62,545 bases of DNA. Source: Chloroflexota bacterium (GTDB lineage: Bacteria; Chloroflexota; Anaerolineae; Promineifilales; Promineifilaceae). The notes under the pieces are model-generated. The model was given only the letters and a program-made list of their open reading frames with translations, had not been told where the DNA came from and made no database searches. The translations under genes were made by a program, and so were the position numbers. Shown here in pieces: positions 1 to 7,971 of this stretch. The stretch is taken from NCBI GenBank assembly GCA_029559155.1, contig JAKQCM010000150.1, positions 1 through 62,545 on the forward strand, in the 5' to 3' direction. How positions within the stretch are numbered: position 1 is the stretch's first letter; every line of letters begins with the position of its first letter.

Positions 1-384
1 GTTCACGGTTCACACCTGGATAATGTGCTGCTAACCGATGGCTGCCGGATTCAAAACGCCTCTATCACCAACTCGGTGGTCGGGCTGCGCAGCATCATCC
101 ATTCAGAAGCGGTGATTCGCTCTACGGTTATCATGGGCGCCGACTACTACGAAACAGAAAAGGAACTGGCTGATAACGCTAAAAATGGCATACCCGATGT
201 TGGCATCGGCGCCGGCACGCACATTCAACGCGCAATTGTGGATAAGAATGCGCGCATCGGCTCCAACGTCCATATCCGCGACATTCCCAACCGCCCAGAT
301 ACTGAAGGGGACGGCTGGGTCGCGCGGGACGGCATCATCCTTGTGCCCAAAAATGCCATCATTCGGGATGGTACGGTGATCTGA
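1..384 (+). CDS. glgC: Glucose-1-phosphate adenylyltransferase, C-terminal part
   Basis: This is the 3' end of a gene that begins before the window; the frame is open from base 1. It encodes about 127 residues of the left-handed beta-helix domain at the C-terminus of ADP-glucose pyrophosphorylase, which makes ADP-glucose for glycogen synthesis. Characteristic stretches are SVVGLRS, the MGADYYE segment, GIGAGTHIQRAIVDKNARIG and the terminal IIRDGTVI. The catalytic nucleotidyltransferase domain lies outside the window. A palindromic repeat and a bidirectional terminator follow the stop codon. Assignment to GlgC rather than a related sugar nucleotidyltransferase rests on the MGADYYE/IGxGTHIxxAIVDKN signature. 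Confidence 0.93.
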   Translation, partial: VHGSHLDNVLLTDGCRIQNASITNSVVGLRSIIHSEAVIRSTVIMGADYYETEKELADNAKNGIPDVGIGAGTHIQRAIVDKNARIGSNVHIRDIPNRPDTEGDGWVARDGIILVPKNAIIRDGTVI

Positions 385-408
385 TTCCAGCAGCAGGGCA
401 ATTAAAAT

Positions 409-469
409 AGACCCCAAGGGTTTGGTCTCGAGAGATTCAACGTTGCGTTATTTCAAACCCTTGGGGTCT
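409..469. repeat. Paired palindromic repeat element, copy 1
   Basis: The arms AGACCCCAAGGGTTT (409-423) and AAACCCTTGGGGTCT (455-469) are perfect inverted complements separated by 31 bases. The element lies 25 bases after the glgC stop codon and could fold into a transcript hairpin. The same arm sequences recur at 2617-2676, 13379-13438, 16752-16791, 34969-35028 and 43807-43840, while the DNA between the arms is not conserved. Confidence 0.85.
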
Positions 470-478
470 TCTCTTGGC

Positions 479-529
479 AAAAAACAAAGAGGCTTGAAAA
501 GAAATATTTTTCCGGCCTCTTTGTTTTTT
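479..529. terminator. Bidirectional intrinsic terminator between glgC and the 558-836 gene
   Basis: AAAAAACAAAGAGGC (479-493) pairs with GCCTCTTTGTTTTTT (515-529), giving a stem with a U-run on either strand. It lies between the plus-strand glgC and the convergent minus-strand gene that ends at 558, so it probably stops transcription from both sides. Confidence 0.85.
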
Positions 530-557
530 ATGAGCGATTGACCGCTTGGCAACGAGT

Positions 558-836
558 TTAGGCTGTCGGAAAACTCAGGGACTCGCTGGCTTCCTCCGGG
601 GTGGAAAAGCGAGTTTCCAGATGGGCATATACCATCACCTGCTCTTCTTTGGGGTAGATGATGGCCGGATACCACCCATGATCGGCAATAGACGGCCGTA
701 CAGCCCCGCACAGCCCAGTTTCTTTTCGACGAGGAAACTGCCAGATTACCCAGTTTTGTAAATCGTCGAACGATAATTTTGTTGGTTTTTGCCTCGATAG
801 GGTGATGTTGGCCACAATACTTTCTTCAGCGTTCAT
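558..836 (-). CDS. Hypothetical protein, 92 aa
   Basis: I do not recognise this protein. The start is well supported by a strong AGGAGG ribosome-binding site about 5 bases before the ATG. It is soluble, with no signal peptide or membrane segment, and rich in aromatic residues in the middle (LQNWVIWQFPRR, ADHGWYPAIIYPKEEQVMVYAHLETRF). It lies downstream of the HAD phosphatase gene in the same direction, separated by a double GATTGGNCCAATC palindrome, and ends at a bidirectional terminator. Confidence 0.6.
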   Translation of the reverse strand: MNAEESIVANITLSRQKPTKLSFDDLQNWVIWQFPRRKETGLCGAVRPSIADHGWYPAIIYPKEEQVMVYAHLETRFSTPEEASESLSFPTA

Positions 837-923
837 ATTCCCTCCTGGTGAAGTCGAGCGAACAGCGAGCCGAAATTGCTTGCGCTCGCCTGCTTAGGGT
901 TCGCACGTCATTTCGAATTTCCA

Positions 924-954
924 GATTGGCCCAATCTCTAAGATTGGACCAATC
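924..954. repeat. Double GATTGGNCCAATC palindrome, copy A
   Basis: Two 13-bp palindromes, GATTGGCCCAATC (924-936) and GATTGGACCAATC (942-954), are spaced 18 bp start to start. The same arrangement, with the same C-centre then A-centre order and the same spacing, recurs at 6883-6913. Here it lies about 90 bases upstream of the 836 start codon and just after the HAD gene. It could be an operator or a repeat element. Confidence 0.75.
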
Positions 955-980
955 TCCTCATGTCAAAAGCAGAAGCACCT

Positions 981-1676
981 TCAAGATTCGTCTAATAAAA
1001 TGGCCAGTACGGCAGCGGTATCACCTAGATTTTCCAAAAGATGGTCTGGTTTGTACTGCGCCAGCGTGGCGGCGGCGTGCCAGCCGCTGGCCACGGCCAC
1101 GGCCGTTGCCTTTCCCGCCCGCGCACACAAAATATCCGCCGGAGTGTCGCCAATGATCACCGTATTGGAGCCATCAAACAAGTCGCCGGTTAATTGGGTG
1201 GCCCGCTGCATGGCAATGCCTGGCAGTTGGTTGCGGTCCATGTGGTCAGAGCCATAGGCGCCGATGCGAAACAACGCCGTTTCCAATCCGGCGGCAGCCA
1301 GTTTTAGGGGAGCCGTGCTGACAATGTTGCCGGTTAACAGCCCCAAAACAACACCTTCACGGCCGTGCAGCGCCGCCAGCAATTCCGGCACGCCCAGACA
1401 CGGCCGAATTCCCTTATCGGGAAACGTTTCCCGCGCCTGAGCCGTCATCCGATCGTAAATGGTGGGCAGCTTGGCCCGAATTTCTTCCGGCGAAAAGCCG
1501 GAAGCCTGCAGCAGATCGGTGATGATGCGGGGGTCCGTTTTGCCGCCCATGTGGTATGTGTCCACCGGACCGGCCGTGCCGCAAACCTGCTCCAGCGCCG
1601 ATGTCATGGCGGCGCGGCCGGCGCTGTTGCTGCGGATCAGCGTGCCGTCGATGTCGAATAAAATCAGCCGGGTCAT
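981..1676 (-). CDS. HAD-superfamily phosphohydrolase
   Basis: The N-terminal LILFDIDGTL motif (Asp8 nucleophile and Asp10 acid/base) marks a haloacid dehalogenase family phosphatase of the phosphoglycolate phosphatase/beta-phosphoglucomutase type. A cap domain follows, then LLTGNI (motif II Thr) and VIIGDTPADILCARAGK (motif IV). I chose the ATG at 1676 because it overlaps the stop codon of the upstream aldolase gene (ATGA) and places DIDGT in its usual position; a longer start at 1706 would lie inside that gene. Tight coupling with the DapA-family aldolase suggests a joint role in sugar-acid or phosphate-ester metabolism. The substrate cannot be read from the sequence. Confidence 0.85.
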   Translation of the reverse strand: MTRLILFDIDGTLIRSNSAGRAAMTSALEQVCGTAGPVDTYHMGGKTDPRIITDLLQASGFSPEEIRAKLPTIYDRMTAQARETFPDKGIRPCLGVPELLAALHGREGVVLGLLTGNIVSTAPLKLAAAGLETALFRIGAYGSDHMDRNQLPGIAMQRATQLTGDLFDGSNTVIIGDTPADILCARAGKATAVAVASGWHAAATLAQYKPDHLLENLGDTAAVLAILLDES

Positions 1677-2578
1677 TGGCCCAACAGGTGTGCAACGGCC
1701 GGCCAAAAAGGACCATTGGGCGTGGCTCTGGGCGGAACGGCCGTGCCCACCGGCACGCCGCGTTCCTGTAAAACAGTTTTGATCCAGCCGATTCGCTGCC
1801 CCGTCGGAGTCAGCGCCAAAATTTGGCGGACGATCTCTTGCTGGCGCTGGGCTTCGGGCAGATTGCCCTCGGCTACAGCCCGGGTCAGGGCGACAAGCGG
1901 TTCGGGAACGGCCGTAGCCAATCCGCTCAACAAACCATCCATGCCCAGAGCCAGCAGCCCCAGGGCAATGGGTTCGTTGCCTGCCAACGCGACGATTTGT
2001 TCCGGGCGGGCATCCAGAAGATTGCGCACCTGCCCGGCATCGGCGCGGCTGGATTTGATGCCTGCCAGAGTGGGCAATTCGCGTCCCAGGCGGGCCAGCA
2101 AGGCCGGGCTGATGCCGTTCACCGCCAACTGCGGGATGTCATAAACAATGAGCGGCGTGTTGGGGGCGGCGGCGGCGATCTGGTGGAAATAGTCGGCCAG
2201 GCTGCCATCGTCCATGCCGTAAAAATAGGGGGTCATGGCGGCGATGACGTCTGCGCCAATGGCTTCGGCGTGGCGGGCCAAAATCAGGGCGTGATCGGTG
2301 CGCATTGCGCCGACGTGAACCAATACGGGGACACGGCCGTTGGCCGCTTTTAACGTGGCCTCATGTAATTTCTGCCGTTCACCCAGGTCCAGCGCGATGC
2401 CCTCGCCGGTGCTGCCGCCGGAAAACAGGCCGGCAACCCCACGGTCAATTAGAAAGTCAACCAGTTGGGGGATAACGGCCGTGTTCACCGTATACCCATC
2501 CGCCGCAATGGGAGTGGCCATCGCCGGCGTTACGCCGCCCATCAATCTACTTTTTAGTTCTGCGATTTTAGTTTTCAC
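1673..2578 (-). CDS. Dihydrodipicolinate synthase/N-acetylneuraminate lyase family aldolase
   Basis: This 301-residue protein has the full DapA-type TIM barrel: GGSTGEG at 54-60, the catalytic tyrosine in IVYDIP (Tyr146) and the Schiff-base lysine in AGIKSS (Lys175). Such class I aldolases condense or cleave pyruvate adducts; members include DHDPS, NAL and keto-deoxy sugar-acid aldolases. The YDIP motif in place of the usual YNxP and the pairing with a HAD phosphatase make a catabolic sugar-acid role at least as likely as lysine synthesis. It starts at a GTG preceded by an AGGA site. The HAD gene overlaps its stop by 4 bases. Confidence 0.87.
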   Translation of the reverse strand: MKTKIAELKSRLMGGVTPAMATPIAADGYTVNTAVIPQLVDFLIDRGVAGLFSGGSTGEGIALDLGERQKLHEATLKAANGRVPVLVHVGAMRTDHALILARHAEAIGADVIAAMTPYFYGMDDGSLADYFHQIAAAAPNTPLIVYDIPQLAVNGISPALLARLGRELPTLAGIKSSRADAGQVRNLLDARPEQIVALAGNEPIALGLLALGMDGLLSGLATAVPEPLVALTRAVAEGNLPEAQRQQEIVRQILALTPTGQRIGWIKTVLQERGVPVGTAVPPRATPNGPFWPAVAHLLGQ

Positions 2579-2616
2579 AACAGCACATTCCTATCCTAAC
2601 AATTTGGTATCTATGA

Positions 2617-2676
2617 AGACCCCAAGGGTTTGGCGCTCAAAACCTCCAAATCCTCAGGAGTAAACCCTAGGGGTCT
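2617..2676. repeat. Paired palindromic repeat element, copy 2
   Basis: AGACCCCAAGGGTTT (2617-2631) and AAACCCTAGGGGTCT (2662-2676) form an inverted repeat with one mismatch and exactly 30 bases between the arms. It sits between two minus-strand genes. A further partial arm (AGACCCCAA) lies at about 2686-2694. Confidence 0.85.
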
Positions 2677-2683
2677 TATGGTT

Positions 2684-4027
2684 TTAGACCCCAACCAATT
2701 GGGGCAGAAACATCTGCTCGGCTTTGGTGAGGGCGTTTTCAAATTTGTATAGGGCTTCGTCTACCAGATGATCGGGCACGTTGAGGGCCGGCGTCATGCG
2801 GATGGCGTTGCGGCCACACGGGATGAGCAGCAGCCCATCTTCAAAGGCGTTTTGGATGATGGCGTTGCGCAAATCAACAGCGCGTTCTTTGGTGTGTCGG
2901 TCTAGCACAAACTCCAGCCCAATCATCAGGCCACGGCCGCGTACATCGCCGATGCTGGCGTGGCGCTGCTGCATATCGCTCAGGGCAGACATGATGGCCG
3001 TGCCGGTTTGTTCGGCTTTGGCCAGTAAATTTTCCTCTTCGATGACCTGCAAGGTGGCCAGGGCCGAAGCGGCGGCGACAGGATTGCCGCCAAACGTACT
3101 GCCGTGTGAGCCTGGACCCCACACCATATCTTCCTTGCGGGCGATGATGCCGCCGATGGGCATGCCGCTGCCCACGCCTTTGGCAAAACAGACAATGTCT
3201 GGCTCGACGTTTTCATGTTCGATGGCCCACCACTTGCCGGTGCGGCCGGCGCCGCTCTGAATCTCGTCGACCATGAGCATGATGCCGTATTTGTCACAAA
3301 TGTCGCGTAGATAGGCGAAGAACCCAGGCGAGGGCACAACGTAGCCGCCTTCGCCCTGTATCGGCTCGATGAGGATGCCGGCGATGTCTTCAGGTTCCAA
3401 CAGGCTGTGGAAGATGTGTTCGTCCAGATATTGGCTGATGGTGTCGGCGGGCGTTTGGCCATTTACGGGGAGAAGCAACGGGCGGTATGGGTTGGGGTAA
3501 GGCAGGTGGTGGACGTAAACGCCGGGTTTGTAGCTTTCTCGCTGCACGGCTTTGCTGGCGGTGAAGGAGAGAGAGCCGAGCGTACGGCCGTGAAACGCCC
3601 CCAGAAATCCAAGGAATTTGGACCGGCCGGTCTTGTACATCGCCAGCTTGATGGCCGATTCGACGGCCTCGGTGCCGGAATTGGCCAGATAGACCAGCGT
3701 GTCGTCCATGGGGGCGATGGTTTGCAGCTTTTCGGCCAGATCGACGGCCTGCGGGTAAAAGAAGTCGCTAAGACAGATGTGCCAGAATTTGTCGACTTGT
3801 TCTTGGACAGCCTGCACCACGGCCGGGTGACGGTGGCCGACGTTGAGGACGGCGACGCCGGCCATAAAATCTATGTAACGACGGCCGTCGACATCCCACA
3901 ATTCCGAACCCTGGGCATGGTCAACTACCAGCGCATATTCGCGGGTGTATGATGGCGATAAACTCGCCTGATCACGTTGGATAATGGACAGGCCTTTCGG
4001 ACCTGCCCCATTTAAACTGAATTTCAT
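2684..4027 (-). CDS. Class III PLP-dependent aminotransferase (GABA/acetylornithine type)
   Basis: The 447-residue protein is a class III aminotransferase with PLP on Lys283 (CFAKGVGSGMPIGG). DEIQSG (254-259) supplies the aspartate that contacts the pyridine ring, and NSGTEAVESAIKLA (116-129) forms the phosphate site. The closest functional types are 4-aminobutyrate and ornithine/acetylornithine aminotransferases, which move an omega-amino group to 2-oxoglutarate; the sequence does not settle the substrate. The ATG is preceded by AAGGAG at good spacing. It stands alone, with ClpS upstream on the same strand across a 193-base gap in which I see only a C-run and no clear element. Confidence 0.9.
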   Translation of the reverse strand: MKFSLNGAGPKGLSIIQRDQASLSPSYTREYALVVDHAQGSELWDVDGRRYIDFMAGVAVLNVGHRHPAVVQAVQEQVDKFWHICLSDFFYPQAVDLAEKLQTIAPMDDTLVYLANSGTEAVESAIKLAMYKTGRSKFLGFLGAFHGRTLGSLSFTASKAVQRESYKPGVYVHHLPYPNPYRPLLLPVNGQTPADTISQYLDEHIFHSLLEPEDIAGILIEPIQGEGGYVVPSPGFFAYLRDICDKYGIMLMVDEIQSGAGRTGKWWAIEHENVEPDIVCFAKGVGSGMPIGGIIARKEDMVWGPGSHGSTFGGNPVAAASALATLQVIEEENLLAKAEQTGTAIMSALSDMQQRHASIGDVRGRGLMIGLEFVLDRHTKERAVDLRNAIIQNAFEDGLLLIPCGRNAIRMTPALNVPDHLVDEALYKFENALTKAEQMFLPQLVGV

Positions 4028-4220
4028 GACTTGACTCCTTGAAATGTAGACAAAAATAAAAACGGTTTCACTCGCTGGCTAAAAAATAACCGAAATCGGT
4101 CATTTTTCTTGTTTGCGGTGCGTCTGTAGGAGGGGAGTCTGCTCAGATTGTGTTGATTCGGTCAACCGCCTGGGGTAATGGCCCCCCCTTTAGGCGCAGC
4201 AATGCCGCCAGTGAGGTCCG

Positions 4221-4532
4221 CTACTCCGGTTCAATGGTAAAAGATAGTGGATACCCTTCTAAGCTGGCGGCAAACTGTGCTTTTCCGACCCGTGATTCGG
4301 CTTCGGCCTGGGGCAATGTGGCGACGTAAGCGATGCCGGCGGTGTGGGCGACGAAGGTGACGTGTTCGGCTTCCATTGAGGTGAGCTGAAAGATTTTTTG
4401 CAGGATAAGAATGACAAAATCGTACGGCGTCACCTCATCGTTATGGATGAGGACTCTGTAAAGTGGCTCGATGGCTTCTGCCTGATCGGTCTCTTCGCGG
4501 ATTTCTGGGGCGATTAGCGTTTGTGCTGCCAT
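4221..4532 (-). CDS. clpS: ATP-dependent Clp protease adaptor ClpS
   Basis: This 103-residue protein matches ClpS along its length. An acidic N-terminal tail is followed by the binding fold with YRVLIHNDEVTPYDFVI, the FQLTSMEAEHVTFVAHTAGIAYVA helix-loop and a final TIEPE. ClpS binds substrates with N-degron residues and delivers them to ClpA/ClpC with ClpP. The HND motif (Asn-Asp) and the later His in VAHTAG line the N-degron pocket in the family. No clp gene is adjacent. The Shine-Dalgarno is weak. Confidence 0.92.
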   Translation of the reverse strand: MAAQTLIAPEIREETDQAEAIEPLYRVLIHNDEVTPYDFVILILQKIFQLTSMEAEHVTFVAHTAGIAYVATLPQAEAESRVGKAQFAASLEGYPLSFTIEPE

Positions 4533-4614
4533 CCTGAGATTATAAGGAGTGCAAGGAAGGCGTGCAAAAGTTGGGAGGAGTTGGGAATTTTAGCCGCATG
4601 GGGTGGATGAGGTT

Positions 4615-4878
4615 TTAGAATCTGATGTTGCTTAGAACGGTGAGGGTGTGGGTCATCAGGATGGCCAGAGCGGGGTGATCGGTTTCTAATTGGGGAACGG
4701 CCGTTTCCAATAAATCCACCAGGTCGCTTCTGTCCACTTCGGGGGCCACAACCATCTGGCCGATCTGTTTTTCCAAATGCCGCAAAACACGATCATCTCG
4801 TGAGCTGACGGAATTCGTGTGTTTCAGCTCTTTGTTCAACTCCACCAACAGTTCTTGAAGCTCTTTCTTCGATGCCAT
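4615..4878 (-). CDS. DUF4404-like small protein, 87 aa
   Basis: This short alpha-helical protein has the pattern of DUF4404: an N-terminal helix (ELQELLVELNKELKHT), a central acidic helix, and the C-terminal HPALAILMTHTLTVLSNIRF. It has no signal peptide or membrane segment. Its function is unknown in the family. It lies upstream of clpS on the same strand with an 82-base gap. The family call is from memory of the pattern and needs a profile search. Confidence 0.6.
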   Translation of the reverse strand: MASKKELQELLVELNKELKHTNSVSSRDDRVLRHLEKQIGQMVVAPEVDRSDLVDLLETAVPQLETDHPALAILMTHTLTVLSNIRF

Positions 4879-5014
4879 ATCGCTCAGCCTCCAAATCCAA
4901 TGAGCAGATTGCTGCTCGCCAGTTCTCAGCCAGTCAGGGGCGGCTGATTCTTATTTTAACCTGATTTTAGGCTGATATTCCAGTGAGAAACGGCCCAAAT
5001 TACCCCGTTTGCCC

Positions 5015-5054
5015 AAAAAAGCCGGCCATGCCCATAAATCGGGCATGGCCGGCT
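5015..5054 (-). terminator. Intrinsic terminator after the haem-binding gene
   Basis: Read on the minus strand, a perfect 13-bp stem (GCCGGCCATGCCC / GGGCATGGCCGGC, 5021-5053) is followed by six U (5015-5020). It ends the minus-strand transcript of the 5078-5527 gene. Confidence 0.9.
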
Positions 5055-5077
5055 GCGTCAGGTGGGCTGTAGCGGTT

Positions 5078-5527
5078 CTATTTCTGGAAAGTGGCCACCA
5101 GTCCTGCCGCTAACTGCTCCTTTTCCGCCTGTGTTAGTCGAGCTTCGGGGTGCATCAGCAAAAATTGCGCGGGGGGCATTTCGCCGCCCAAGACGATATT
5201 GCTGATTTCCTGCGGCTCCCTTTTGATCTCAAAGTTGCGGTTCCATTCCGAAAAATTGAGGCGGCTGCGTCCTTCGACAACGTCGTGGTAAACCAACCAG
5301 GAGGCGGGGGCGATGCCGGTGTACCAGGGCGTCCAGTCCGTTTCGTTGCTGTGGCAGTCGAAACAGGCGCGCTGCGCCAGTTCTCTGGTTTGTGGGCTGT
5401 CCCAATTTGGCTCCTGAACGACGGCCGGGTTGGTGTGATCACGGCCGTACGGCACAATTTGAATCACCAACAAGCCAACCACCAAAATCACTATTACACT
5501 ACCAATTATTTTCCAAAGACGATTCAT
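5078..5527 (-). CDS. Membrane-anchored haem-binding domain protein
   Basis: An N-terminal membrane anchor (IIGSVIVILVVGLLVIQIV) precedes a periplasmic-side domain with a single c-type haem motif (CFDCH). The following NETDWTPWY, IAPASWLVYHDVVEGR, LNFSEW and GGEMPPAQFLLMHPEARLT fit the Haem_bd family. The final Met in MPPxxF may serve as the sixth haem ligand. I use the ATG at 5527, which has GGGAG upstream, rather than the 12-residue longer start. Its partner is unknown; the next gene upstream encodes a lipoprotein on the same strand. Confidence 0.82.
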   Translation of the reverse strand: MNRLWKIIGSVIVILVVGLLVIQIVPYGRDHTNPAVVQEPNWDSPQTRELAQRACFDCHSNETDWTPWYTGIAPASWLVYHDVVEGRSRLNFSEWNRNFEIKREPQEISNIVLGGEMPPAQFLLMHPEARLTQAEKEQLAAGLVATFQK

Positions 5528-5605
5528 GTGTACATGCTCCCTTTCGATGTGTGAGAATCCCAAAAATGCAGCCTGGTTCCCATCTGATGAACCGGGCTGC
5601 GTTGA

Positions 5606-6691
5606 CTATGGTAAGGGTACTGCGGGTGAACTTTGGCCTCCTTGAATGGCGTCCACCAATTCGTTTGCCAGGGTAAGGATGGCTTGTTCGTCGGCAGGAG
5701 TGGCGGCGCTGCTGCCGGAACCGGTAAAAAGCAGCTCCGAGCCGGTTGCCGTAGGTGTTGTGGTTGAGTCTGGCGTCAGGGTGATGGTGGTCAGTGAATC
5801 GACCCAGGTGTAAAGCTGGCTCAATTGATCGCTGGTGAGCCAATAGTCGCCATAATCCGGCGCTGGCGTGTCTGCGCAAGAGGTTAGCGTCATGCGGCCG
5901 GTGTTGAAAACGGACAGATCGGTGCAGACGCCATTGTCGGCGTGGTCCTGATGATAGGTCAGTACCGGTTGTGTGCCGGGCGATTGTGCGCCTGTGGCGG
6001 CGTCGGCCAACCAGCGGGCTAGGTTCATGATTTGTCGTTGTTCAACAGGGGTGGGAATGTGGGTTCCCAGCCCGTTCAGGACGACGGCTCCGTCTGGGGT
6101 GTCGGCATAAAAGGGCAGATTGCTCAAGGCGGTGGTGATGAGATCGGTGGCGGCGTTGGGGGTGGTGGGGCTGAATTGTACGGCCGTTAACTCCCCATCG
6201 CATGGCCCAATCTGCAAACCGGTGTCGCCGCGCATCACGGCCGTTGTGCATTGGTCTCCTTGCCGCCAGGTGGCCGCCAATCCGCCCTCCGGCGGGACGG
6301 CCGTAGGCACGAATACCAACTGCCGTCCATCGTAGTTGGTGTGGTAGGTGAACAATTTGTTGTTTGCCTGAAAAATGAAGAGGTAGCCGGCAACGGCCGT
6401 TTGGGCGCACACTTCATTGGCCGGGTAAACGCCTAAACAGGCATCGGGCCAATTAACTTCTTGAATGGTCATGACTTCGATGGATTCAGGGGCAAGTTTT
6501 AGCTGTCCGGCTAAATCCTGGCGGGCGATTTCCATCACCTGATTTTGCGAGGGAACGGCCGTGCTTGCTTCGGTGGGGCTTGTTACGGCCGTGGGTGGGG
6601 GCGGGGCTGCGTTTTGGCAGGCTGTTGTCAGGCACAGACCCAGGCCAAACAGCCCCACCATCAAAATCTGTAAAAATCCTCTTTTTAACAT
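5606..6691 (-). CDS. Lipoprotein of unknown function
   Basis: The product has a lipoprotein signal: MLKRGF, a hydrophobic core, then LTTAC as lipobox. A Pro/Thr/Ala-rich linker follows. After it comes a domain with VMEIARQDLAGQLKL and INWPDACLGVY-like text (VNWPDACLGVYP), ending in YLFIFQANNKLFTYHTNYDG. A second region holds cysteine-containing segments (WRQGDQCTTAVMR, HADNGVCTDLSVF) that suggest disulfides outside the cell. The C-terminus is Ser/Thr-rich. I do not recognise the family and infer only that it is surface exposed. The start is set by the signal peptide; a longer start at 6709 is possible. Confidence 0.75.
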   Translation of the reverse strand: MLKRGFLQILMVGLFGLGLCLTTACQNAAPPPPTAVTSPTEASTAVPSQNQVMEIARQDLAGQLKLAPESIEVMTIQEVNWPDACLGVYPANEVCAQTAVAGYLFIFQANNKLFTYHTNYDGRQLVFVPTAVPPEGGLAATWRQGDQCTTAVMRGDTGLQIGPCDGELTAVQFSPTTPNAATDLITTALSNLPFYADTPDGAVVLNGLGTHIPTPVEQRQIMNLARWLADAATGAQSPGTQPVLTYHQDHADNGVCTDLSVFNTGRMTLTSCADTPAPDYGDYWLTSDQLSQLYTWVDSLTTITLTPDSTTTPTATGSELLFTGSGSSAATPADEQAILTLANELVDAIQGGQSSPAVPLP

Positions 6692-6882
6692 TGGTCTATC
6701 AACCTCCATACATCCACGTTAAAAAATTTTGGAAGATGGGCATGGCTGGGAATGACCAGATCGCGTGCTCACTAAAGGGCATTATAGGCCTGCCTGTCTG
6801 AGCTTACAAGCAAACGCCAATTGTCTAAGGGATTTCCAGGCGACGCCGATTATTGGCGGGTGAGTCGCAGCCTGAAGGGGGA

Positions 6883-6913
6883 GATTGGCCCAATCGCGGA
6901 GATTGGACCAATG
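6883..6913. repeat. Double GATTGGNCCAATC palindrome, copy B
   Basis: GATTGGCCCAATC (6883-6895) and GATTGGACCAATG (6901-6913) repeat the arrangement at 924-954, again 18 bp start to start. It lies between the deacetylase gene (ends at 6941) and the lipoprotein gene (starts at 6691), both on the minus strand. Confidence 0.75.
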
Positions 6914-6940
6914 TCTCCAGCTGGGTTTGTGGATAGTTGG

Positions 6941-7690
6941 TTAGGCCGCCTCTGTCGCGTTTTCTTCAGGCTCCTCAATGGGCTTTAAGGCGATTCGGAA
7001 GTAGCTTTCGGCGTATTTGAACCCAACACGCTGCCCGGTTTCACGGCTCCATTCCTTCAACCGCTCAGTCGGATCCCAGTCGCCCAATTGGCTGACGTGT
7101 TGGCGCAGCGCGGCAATTTTGGTTTCGATGGTCTCGCTGATGTCGATGAAGTAATTGGGTTTTTGCGCGGGCCAGGAAACGTAAACGTAATTCACTTTGT
7201 GCGGGGCCAGACCTTCGGCGTCTAAATCGGGGTAGAGCAGGTGCATTTCGGCGGCCGGAAAGACGGCGTCGATGGCCACCTGGGCTGCCGCGCGGTGGTC
7301 GGGGTGGTTGATGTAATCTGCGCTGGGGAAATAGACGGTCGGGTCGCCGCAGACGACGACGTTGGGGCGGTGTTGGCGGATCAGGCGCACCAGTTGTTTG
7401 CGCAGTTCCAGGCTGGGTTGGAGTAGGCCGTCGTGTTCGCCCAAGAAAATGCAGGCGGCTCCGGCGGTTTGGGCAGCGGCCGTTTGCTCATTCCGGCGAA
7501 TGGCGGCTAATTTTTCGGCCGTCATGCCGGCTTCGTGGCTGCCGACGTTGCCGTCTGTGAGGACGACATAGGTGACCTGGCTGCCATATTTGGCCCACAA
7601 TGCGGCCGTGCCGGCCACGCCAAATTCGATATCGTCGGGGTGCGCGTAGATGAACATGGCTCGTTCAGGAATATAAGTTTGGGACATAAT
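6941..7690 (-). CDS. PIG-L/LmbE family deacetylase
   Basis: This 249-residue protein has the zinc-binding AHPDDIEFGVAG near the N-terminus (residues about 14-25) and the later HPDHRAAAQ, the two hallmarks of LmbE/PIG-L N-acetyl-sugar deacetylases such as BshB and MshB. Its substrate is probably an N-acetylglucosamine conjugate. The start at 7690 gives the standard short N-terminus and has GGAGG 12 bases upstream; the longer open frame to 7804 runs through intergenic DNA. No other thiol-biosynthesis gene is nearby. Confidence 0.87.
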   Translation of the reverse strand: MMSQTYIPERAMFIYAHPDDIEFGVAGTAALWAKYGSQVTYVVLTDGNVGSHEAGMTAEKLAAIRRNEQTAAAQTAGAACIFLGEHDGLLQPSLELRKQLVRLIRQHRPNVVVCGDPTVYFPSADYINHPDHRAAAQVAIDAVFPAAEMHLLYPDLDAEGLAPHKVNYVYVSWPAQKPNYFIDISETIETKIAALRQHVSQLGDWDPTERLKEWSRETGQRVGFKYAESYFRIALKPIEEPEENATEAA

Positions 7691-7906
7691 GTTTGGTTGC
7701 CTCCGAAAAATGATTAGTAGGATTATACCTGTACCTGGAAGGGTGTATAGACGGCCGTTTCCCAACCTTCTGTTTACCCTGGCAGGCGCCCCCTGTCTGG
7801 TCACATTAGCACTTCTTGATATACTAGATTTTTTGGTTCACTGTGCGCCTCGTTTCCCACACGACAGGTTCGGATTGGGGCAAGAGCTTTTATCAGGCAG
7901 TGACAA

Positions 7907-7935
7907 CGCCGCCGGTTTGCGCGGGCGGTTTTTTT
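7907..7935 (+). terminator. Terminator-like hairpin in the leader of the P-type ATPase gene
   Basis: CCGCC (7909-7913) pairs with GGCGG (7924-7928) and is followed at once by seven T (7929-7935), 37 bases before the ATPase start. The stem is short. The 7691-7971 region between the divergent deacetylase and ATPase genes also holds a candidate -10 (TATACT, 7820-7825) and one ACGGCCGT. I could not fit it to the yybP-ykoY manganese riboswitch. Confidence 0.4.
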
Positions 7936-7971
7936 GGCGACGCATTCAAGAAAAACACAAAAGGTCCATTT

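Noticed and set aside
409-469. The paired palindromes as CRISPR-like repeat-spacer units
   Set aside because: Only two arms flank one spacer at each locus, the arms are inverted, and loci are far apart with no cas genes.
7691-7971. A yybP-ykoY manganese riboswitch before the P-type ATPase
   Set aside because: The conserved GGGGAGUA and GGGGAGCAA-type segments are missing.
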